Source of the DNA: Nigrospora sphaerica
Lineage: Eukaryota > Ascomycota > Sordariomycetes > Amphisphaeriales > Apiosporaceae
Length of the DNA: 64,000 bases
Assembly (NCBI GenBank): GCA_018287875.1
Contig: JAGVVL010000002.1
Location: 5,456,001 to 5,520,000, forward strand
Direction of reading: 5' to 3'
The stretch's first letter is position 1, and each line of letters starts with the position of its first letter. The position numbers and the translations under genes were made by a program. Below are positions 56,586 through 64,000 of the stretch, one piece after another. The notes under the pieces were generated by a model. It was not told the DNA's origin. It saw only the letters and a list, made by a program, of their open reading frames with translations, and did not search any database.

Positions 56586-57949
56586 CGTTACTGAGGCTCA
56601 AGGGGGGGAGGGCATGCGATGCTCTTCTGGCTGGGATAATTTGGACTTGATTTTGTCTCGACGGGAGTGCTTGGAACTTGATTCCTAAAAAGGGTATTTT
56701 TACGTGGCCGACTGTTTCCAACAATTCACCTCCCCTTGGAGGTATCCCGAAGAAGTGACTACATTCTCTTCTTTTTGAGTGCACTGTGATCGGCCACCCA
56801 TATTCATAATGACCTGGCCCGGGGGCAAGATGGGGTGACAAACCCAGAATTAAGACAATGTGCCCCGGAGGACAATTGAAATGCTAAGCGTTGCATTGGC
56901 CGCACCATCCCATCCTCAACGGGATAAGGAGGTACTTCGCCGACGGTGACTACATCAGCGTCACGAGCGCTACCCCTCGCCAACGAGTGCACGAGAGCCA
57001 GCATTCACCTGAAAAAAACCAGCTTCGAGCAGGGGAGTACGGCTATGTATTTCTATCGTGTTTCTGCCTTCGGGTGGCCGTGACAGAAAACAGCGTCATG
57101 AATGGGTCCAGGGGCTTCGTCTTTTCACCTCTTGATAAGCTGCGGCCCCATCCAAGTGGGTAGGAAGAAGCACCTAAAAAGTACTCCTCATCCCGACCTC
57201 GAGGGCAACAAACTATCCAAGACGGCCTACTCACTACGTATTTTATAATCATGAGTGGTAAGGCTGACTGACTTGCGGCTACCGTAAACTGTCAGCACCG
57301 GCATCGGCATGCCGGGACTGTTCCCGGACCGTGCCGCTTGGGGAATCTATCTTCGGCCCGAGATACTTGGGCCTTGCACGGACTGACCAAACCCACCTGG
57401 GCTGCACCGCCGAGTCGCACTGGCGGATATTTTCCAGAGTGGGTGTGATGGACCGTTACCGAGCAAGGGGAGCAGCCGGCGCAAAAACCCCAAAGCGGAA
57501 GGACCCTGAATCTCACATGCCTGCATGAGCGAAAACAAGCTTCTGGGGCCCGTTGTCCGTGGCCGGCTGTCTGCATAAGGTTGTCGATGCCGACCCTGCG
57601 CCTGCTTTCTCCGCTTGACAAATGACGAACCGTCATGTCACTTCACCCATTTAGATAACAGCCTCCACATTTTGTTTCTTCTAAATCGTCTATTCCTTAT
57701 TGTTTTCTCGTCCATTGGAAACATGCTAGTGTAGAGCTGCCTCCTCCAGTTCCCACGTCGGCTTGTACCTGTCGGCCACCGCCGTCTTTCGTCCCTGTAA
57801 TCGTTGCTTTCCGGCCAAAACTCCCCTTCTCTACGGGCCATGTCAACACATGATAATGAACGCAAACACTGAAAAGCAAGCGGGCAAAGCGCAGTCCCAC
57901 TTCGCATGCCCTCTACTATATACAAACATCATACACCTCGGCGCTCCTC
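56586..57949. other. Intergenic region between the bZIP gene and FAS2
   Basis: About 1.36 kb from the bZIP start to the FAS2 stop. It should contain the bZIP promoter and the FAS2 3' UTR. Overlapping short frames show no domain. No conspicuous repeat was recognised. Confidence 0.45.
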
Positions 57950-60900
57950 CTACTCGAAAGACGCCACTGAGATGGCAATGGACTGCGTCTCCGTGTGAGA
58001 AATGGACACCGTAATGTTCTTGACACCCGACTTCTTGGCGGCTACTTCGGCATCGCCGTGGAGCTGTAGGTTTTATGGTTAGCAAAGCCACCTTTGGTTG
58101 GCCAGGGGCGAGTTAAACTTACGTGAACCACCGGAGCACCGTGCTCATCCGTGAGAATCTCAATGTCCTTCAAAGCAGCCCCTGCACCCTTGCTCTGGAC
58201 ACCCAAGCTCTTGAAGACGGCCTCCTTTGCGCTCCAACGACCAGCAAACGAGCTCTGCGGGCTGGGCGTCTTGCGGCAGTAGGCGATCTCCCCTTCCGTG
58301 AAGTTGCGTTCCACAAACGTCTCATTGTCAATGTTGATGGCCGTAATGTCCTCGACGTCGACACCGACCTTGTGGTTCTTGGTTGTCTGTAGACCACGCG
58401 CAATGCTCTCGACCACCTCCTTGGTGGTCTTCGTCTTGGCTTGGGCAGCAACGGCCGTCTTGGCAAAGTCAGGGGCAAAGATAAGGTTGGATGTCTTCTT
58501 ATCCTCGGATACCCGCGCCTCGGGGTTCAGGAGCACCGAGCTGAGCTGCTCCTCCGTGTACGGCGAGTTGTCCTTAGCCTGGAACAGCGCATTGTTGATC
58601 ATGCCGTTGTGGAAGTAGCGGTAAGACTTCTTCTGGCGCGCCGCAACCTTGGCCGCGTACTCCTCGTAGACTTGTTCGTCAAGCGTCGCGAACAGGTACT
58701 TGGGGTGGATACCGATAGCCTGGGCACCCTTCTGGCCGAAACCGAACGACGTGACCGAGAACGCCTTGACACCGTCCGTCTGGATGCTGCGGCTGGGGTA
58801 GACGATCAGGTCGAACTGCTCCATGATGGGATCGATGTTGTCGGCGTTGCGGTTGCCGGGTACCAAACCCGTGTTCAGCACCTGCAAACAGCCGTTCAGC
58901 ATCCAGGCACCAGCGGCACCCTTGGGGTGACCAGTGAGGTATTTCTGGAAGATGCCAAGCACGGCGTTGCCCTTCTTGCGTCCCAGATGGCGCAGCTGCT
59001 GGCAAATAACCGAAGACTCGTTCTTGTCGTTGGCCTTGGTCGAAGTACCGTGGAAGGACGCAACGTTGAGATCGTCGATAGTGAGACCCCAGGTGGCCAG
59101 GGCTCCGCGCAGGGGGGCAATGCTCGTATCTTGCTTCCAGAAGTTGTTGCCGAGGCTGCGAAGAACCTCCTTCTCCTGACGCAGCGCCTCTTTCTCCAGG
59201 TGGCGGACGCGGCTCATGGTGTACTCCTTGGCCTCGGCCTCGTCCTCACCCTCTGCTTTCCGGGCCTCCACCTCACTGTAGATGAACTGCATCTCCATCT
59301 CCTTCCACTGACGGATTTGTGTCTTGCGAAGGTCAATCTGGCGACGGCGGTACTTGATGTCAAGCAGCGGCGATGCGTACTTGCCCGGAGTCTCTCGAGC
59401 GGTGGTCAGAACACCTTGGCCAGGAGCGGGCACAGACCGTCCGATCTTGTCACTGGCCGTCGTGGTCAGCGCTAGGACACCATAGATGGGCAGGCCCATA
59501 TCGAGGGCGAGCTGCGCCGTCATGATGATCTGCACACCGGATCCCTGTGACTCCATGAAACCGTTTCGAGTCGTAGTGGTCGGACGCGACATCTCCTTGG
59601 GGGTACGGCCATGGGCGAACTCGTCAACGGCGTTGCTGGTGGCCTTCATGTTGGCGAACTCGTAGGATCCCTCCTCGCCGAAGTCATCGAAGCCACCAAC
59701 AAGGCAGACACGAGCCTTGCCCTCCATGATGGTCTCGTAACCAATATCAACCGACTCGACGGCAGTGGCACAAGCACCCACGGGCGTCTTGATGGGACCC
59801 GAAGAGGACAGCAGCAGCATGTTGACCCATGCAGCCATGGTGTTGATGAAGGACTCTTGGAGAATATCGTTCTGCACAGGCTTGTCCAAGAAGCGATCAC
59901 GGTGCATGCCACGCAGAGCACCAGCTCCACCCATGCCGGAACCAATGCAGTTACCGACCTCGGAGACGTGGACATACTTGTAGAACTCGTAGGGGTCGGT
60001 AATACCAGAAGACAGCAAAGCCTCGGCCACCGACACAAGCACGAACAGCGTGACAGGATCGACCTGCGAGATGATATCCTCCGGAACACCGTACTTCTTC
60101 GCATCCCAGCCAGTGGGGATTTGGCCGGCGACCAAGCGATCGAACTTGAGAGCCTTGGGGATCCAAAGGGTCGCGCCCTTCTTCATGCGAACAATGTATT
60201 CGCCGCTGTCAGGAATCTCAAAGATCTCGGCCTTGTCGCCGTGCTCACGCTTGAACTCTTGGGCAGTCTCCTTGGATGCCTCGAAAGGCTCGAGGTCCTC
60301 TTCGATGACGACCTCGTGCAGGAGCTGTTTGTTGTTGGGATCGTACCCGTCGAAGAGCTCGGGCTCAATCAGGCGAATACCGGAATGTTCCAGGATGTGC
60401 TTCTCGTACTTTTGCTTGATGTCCTTGTCGTCGACAGGCTCACCAGACTTGGCGTCGACCCAGCCAGAGTATGGCTTGCCCTTGATGGGACCGTTGTTGT
60501 TCTTGATGAGACCCATGATCCAAGCCATCTCCACGCAGCCCTCGAGAGAAAACTCGCCATAGGCCTCCATCTCCCAACGTGTTCGAGAGTTACCCCAAGG
60601 TCCGACCTCGGCGAAACCGGTGATGACAACGACCTTGTCAAGATCGACCATGCCCTTCAGGTTGGCGTTGAGAGGCTCGATGTCCTTCTTCCAATCGGGG
60701 AGGTTGGGGAAATCGAACTTGAGGTTGGCACGAGGCTCGATGATCTTCTTCTGGTACAGTGCCTCAGACTCCTCGCCGTTGACGACCTTGTTCTCGATCG
60801 CCGTCTCCTTGCTCACAGCGCGGCGAACCTCGCTGTTGTTGGTGATGGCGGCGCGCTCCCTTCCCATGAGCTTGTTGAGCTTCTTGATGAACTGGAGGCC

Positions 60901-63687
60901 ACCATTCAGGTCCGCAAACACCGGCTGGATCTGGCAGAGGTCGACAATCTCGGGAGACATGAGTCCCAGCAGGTTGAAAGCCATCTCCTGCTGAGAGAAA
61001 GTGCGAGCACCCTCTTGCTCCACACTCTCAGCAACGATGTTGTTGCCCGACATGAGGCCTGTACCACGAGTCCAGCCGATGACGGCACCGCAGATTGTGA
61101 GGTAGCTACCCCAGTCTTCGGAGCGCCAGCGGTTGAAGAGCGTCTCCAGACCGAGCTTCGACTCTGAGTACAGACCATCGCTTCCAAAGGTACCGTGGTT
61201 CGGCGAAAGGGGCAAAACGACCTGAGCGGGGCGCGTCTCGAAACCACGCTCAGCCTTCTGGGCTTTGACGCCGCCGAGAAGGCGCAGCAGATTGGTCAGC
61301 ATGATGCGGTGAGCGAGCTCCGACTTGGAGTCGATGCCGTCGATTTGGCGGCCCTGCTCGGAGATGGCAGCAAACGGCACGATGTAGTCGAGGTCCCAGC
61401 CCAGTCCCTTCTTTGTGTCGTATACGTAATCAACCAGAGCCTCAACATCCTGCTTGCTGCCCTGGTTGAAGGGAACCACGACAAGCTGAGAGCCACGAGC
61501 ACCGAATTTGGCGTACATGGCCTGGTAGTACTCCGTGACCTCACGCGAGAAGCGGCTCGTGGTGACGATAACCCTGGCTCCGCCGCTGATCAAGCCCTGG
61601 AGGACCTCAGCGCCGATGGACCCAGCACCGGCACCCGTCATCAAAACGTGCTTGCCATCGTAGCTGACACCGTCCTTGGCAGCGACTTCGAGGCAGTCCA
61701 AGAAAGTCTTGGTGAGTCGCTTATCATAGGACCAGCCGGTGAGCTCGTCATGGCTCTTCAGGTGCAAGAACGGGATGGTCTCCGTCTTACCCTTGCTGGG
61801 CTGCCCAGTCGGGGAGGTTGACTTGAGGCTTGACTTCTTGGCAAGGCTTGCCACCGGCTTGCCGCCCTCCTTGGGCAGGATCTGACCGTCATTCATGGCA
61901 AGAGACTGGCGCAAGCTGGTGGAAAGCGCCTTAAGCTCCGACTGGGTAGACTTGGCCATGTTGGTTTGCGACTTAATCAGCTTCACCAATCGGGTGAAGT
62001 CGTTCTGAACCTTGGCGCGGTTGCCGTACTCAGTGAGTCTGCCGCCCTCGGCCATCTGCTTGACGTAGTGTTCCAGCTTGCGACAGCTGGGGCGTTCGAC
62101 TTCCTCATACTTGATGTTGCCCAGACCGTCCACCGTGGTGTGAGGGCCGGTAGGCATTGCCACATCCTTGTAGACAGGCGCAACATTGAGAACATCTCTG
62201 CAGTTCTCCATAAGCTGCTGACCAAGCTCCTTGGCCAGTTTGTAAGTCTCGCCACGTTCCGTCGGGCAGTTGTCGATGTGGTACTGCATGAATTCAAGGA
62301 GCAAGGGGTTGGACTTTCCCATGATGCGGATGCACTGCGAAACAATCTCCCGGTCGACAACCTTCAGCCGTCCGAAGATGATGTCGTAGTACATGGTAAG
62401 GGCGTCCTGGCGGGCCCAGTTCCAAGAGGAATCATACGTGCGGGCTTTGAGGGGGCTGAAGACAGGCTCAATACCAGCGGCATAGAAGTCGCCGTGTTCC
62501 GCCGACCAGAGGTCAAGCTGCGCCTGAAGAACGCTTTGAGACTCTTGAGATACTTGGGCGGCCTTTTCGCCGGCACGGAGGTCCATTTTCAGGTACCGTG
62601 CCAGGAGCTCTAATTGCTGCTTGAACAGAGCCCGCTGATCTTTGGTAAGGGCATCGATGGCAGCGGGGTCCATCATCATGCCACCACCGCCGCCAGCGGC
62701 CGGGCCAGCGGCCGGGCCGGTCGAGAGACTGACACCCGCGTTGCTGGCATACTTCTGAGCAACATCATCCAAAAAGGACTTGGCGTCAGCTTCCGCACCC
62801 AAACGCGCCGGCGGCTCCATGGTGATAGCAAGCAACAGAGCACCGTCTTGCCTGCCGGGACCAAGACCCCATCTGGTCTCGAGGTACTTGCGGGCCGCTG
62901 TGATGTTGAAACCACCTGGCATCTTGGACGAGACAAGTCGAGCAATCAGGGCCTGAGACTGCTTGCCCAGCTGACCATTGAAGGTTGCCTGCATGACAGC
63001 TCCGAGTTCGTCAAGTGGTGTGTCTTCTGGCTTTTCGGGGGTTGAGCCGAACTCCTTTCCGAGATCACCCAGAATCTCGTTTTGCATTGTTGATTTGCCT
63101 GCAACGGGTGTTAGTCAACTGGAAGCTGGGGCAGGCGGGACGCCCCCATCTTGGATTCACCCACCTCCGACCAAGTCCTTGATAGCCTTGCTCAACGGAA
63201 TCTCCAAGAAGGGCTTCTTCAACTTCTGCGCAATCAAGGCTCTCACAATATCCAGAGCCTGAACAGGAGCATCCGGCACGGCGGCGGCAGGGCCAGCGCC
63301 GGCGGCAGGCGCAGCAGCGGCGGCGGCTGGCGCAGCGGCTTGAGCGGCGGCGGCTGGCGCTGCCGAACTTGAGCTCTCGGCAGCGGGCTCTGGCTCCTCC
63401 TCGATTGGGTCGACATCGTAGTAAATCTCCTTGGCGTCCTTGTTGTAGCACAGAATCTGGCGTTGCACCGATTTGGCCGCATCGAAAGCTTCGTACTTGG
63501 AGGCAATGGTGCGCTTGGCCATCACACCAAGAGTATCCGCAGGGCCGATCTCGACGATCCGCTCAGCTGTCTTCTCCGCAAGGAAGACATCTTGTGTTTC
63601 GATCCATCTGACGGGCGAGGCGAATTGGTAGGCAAGAAGCTCAACGAGGAGCGTGTGAGCAAGCTCCTGCTCTACTTCGGGGCGCAT
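57950..63687 (-). CDS. FAS2: Fatty acid synthase alpha subunit, 1870 aa, 3 exons
   Basis: Exons 63687-63165, 63098-58123 and 58063-57950 join in frame. Domains in order are: the MPT C-terminal part ([22 protein letters not shown]); an Ala/Pro-rich linker (about 100-140); the ACP with the phosphopantetheine Ser at residue 177 in [12 protein letters not shown]; the ketoreductase with [10 protein letters not shown] near 660; the ketosynthase with active-site Cys1284 in [10 protein letters not shown]; and the phosphopantetheinyl transferase with [11 protein letters not shown] near 1750 and [17 protein letters not shown]. The last exon ends VNKN-like [16 protein letters not shown] and VASFE. This is the standard alpha subunit of the cytosolic alpha6beta6 fungal type I FAS, partner of FAS1, which is not in this window. 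Intron 1 interrupts the Gly codon two residues before the Ser. The start Met at 63687 fits the family opening. Confidence 0.97.
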
Positions 63688-64000
63688 GGTGACGGTGGGC
63701 GCTTGCGGAGGGAAGGAGTGGAAAAGGGGCGGAGCGAGGAAAGTGATGGTGGTGGTGGTGCTAACGGCAGCAGTAGTTGCAGTGGTGCGAGAGGGCGTGG
63801 ACGCTCTCTGGCTCTCTCGACGGCTCCACGGGTATCTGTTGAGGTGGTAGGGAGGAGGTTCGAGAACCAAGTCGAGACGAGGTGTGGAGGAAGGATATGG
63901 AGAGTCGTGCCCCGGCGGAAGTGGGAGGGCGGTGGGCGGTGGGCGGTAGGAGTTGCCTCCCAGCTCGCGTGTCTATTAGGGAAAATTGGGCCGACACGGG
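63688..64000. promoter_or_regulatory. FAS2 upstream region (window end)
   Basis: The last 313 bp are upstream of the FAS2 start on the minus strand, so they hold its leader and part of its promoter. The sequence is pyrimidine-rich on the coding strand near the start. It is cut by the window edge, and I find no other gene. Confidence 0.5.

Noticed and set aside
59611..61167. Plus-strand open frame of 518 residues inside FAS2
   Set aside because: Antisense shadow of the ketosynthase region, Leu/Val/Asp-rich with no domain; long antisense frames are common opposite GC-rich exons.
1..64000. Biosynthetic gene cluster around FAS2 and the bZIP factor
   Set aside because: No polyketide synthase, NRPS, P450 or transporter group is nearby. 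FAS2 is the housekeeping alpha subunit.

Overview
The window reads as nuclear DNA of a filamentous ascomycete (Pezizomycotina, most likely a Sordariomycete). Seventeen protein-coding genes lie on both strands with about 0.2 to 2 kb between most neighbours. Introns are short (mostly 50-120 bp) with GTAAGT/GTATGT-like donors, CTAAC-type branch sites and CAG/TAG acceptors. Coding GC is high, and the gene set is ascomycete housekeeping: type I FAS alpha, Csf1, Dbp10, Rpn1, Mlh1, Rio2. No prokaryotic operon, tRNA, rRNA, CRISPR array or intact transposon was found. Genus and species cannot be fixed from the sequence alone. I rebuilt exon structures by hand from reading frame, splice consensus and family conservation, and all joins given are frame-consistent.

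Layout. 0.1-2.1 kb (-): DUF300/TMEM184 membrane protein. 3.3-13.3 kb (+): giant Csf1 bridge-like lipid transfer protein. 13.6-16.7 kb (-): DBP10 DEAD-box helicase, divergent from 17.2-17.9 kb (+), a DNAJC8/Spf31-like J protein. 18.6-20.9 kb (-): MLH1, divergent from 21.9-23.5 kb (+), an arrestin-fold protein. 24.0-26.9 kb (-): RPN1, divergent from 27.9-29.2 kb (+), RIO2. 29.9-33.2 kb (-): two-RRM RBMS-like RNA-binding protein whose first exon I could not place. 33.5-37.6 kb: the longest stretch without a gene. 37.7-40.5 kb (+): secreted GH92 mannosidase. 41.4-42.0 kb (-): probable relic of a GH95-like glycosidase. 42.5-43.8 kb (+): DHH exopolyphosphatase. 44.4-45.7 kb (-): R3H protein. 46.8-47.9 kb (-): PQ-loop membrane protein. 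49.3-50.8 kb (+): WRAP53/TCAB1-like WD protein, tail-to-tail with 51.0-53.8 kb (-), a fast-evolving protein that looks like the meiotic XPF-fold factor Zip2/SHOC1. 55.7-56.6 kb (-): bZIP regulator. 57.9-63.7 kb (-): FAS2.

Functionally the window is a mosaic rather than a pathway cluster. Ribosome biogenesis (DBP10, RIO2), RNA handling (Spf31-like, RRM protein, R3H, WRAP53-like), proteolysis (RPN1), lipid synthesis and transport (FAS2, Csf1) and meiosis/DNA repair (MLH1, the Zip2-like protein) are interspersed. No biosynthetic gene cluster is present. The best candidates for new biology are the Zip2/SHOC1-like protein, unusual splicing (a GC-AG intron, 15- and 18-nt micro-exons, a stop-free 63-nt intron in RPN1), the glycosidase relic, and a family of TACCTAGGTA-like motifs confined to intergenic DNA.
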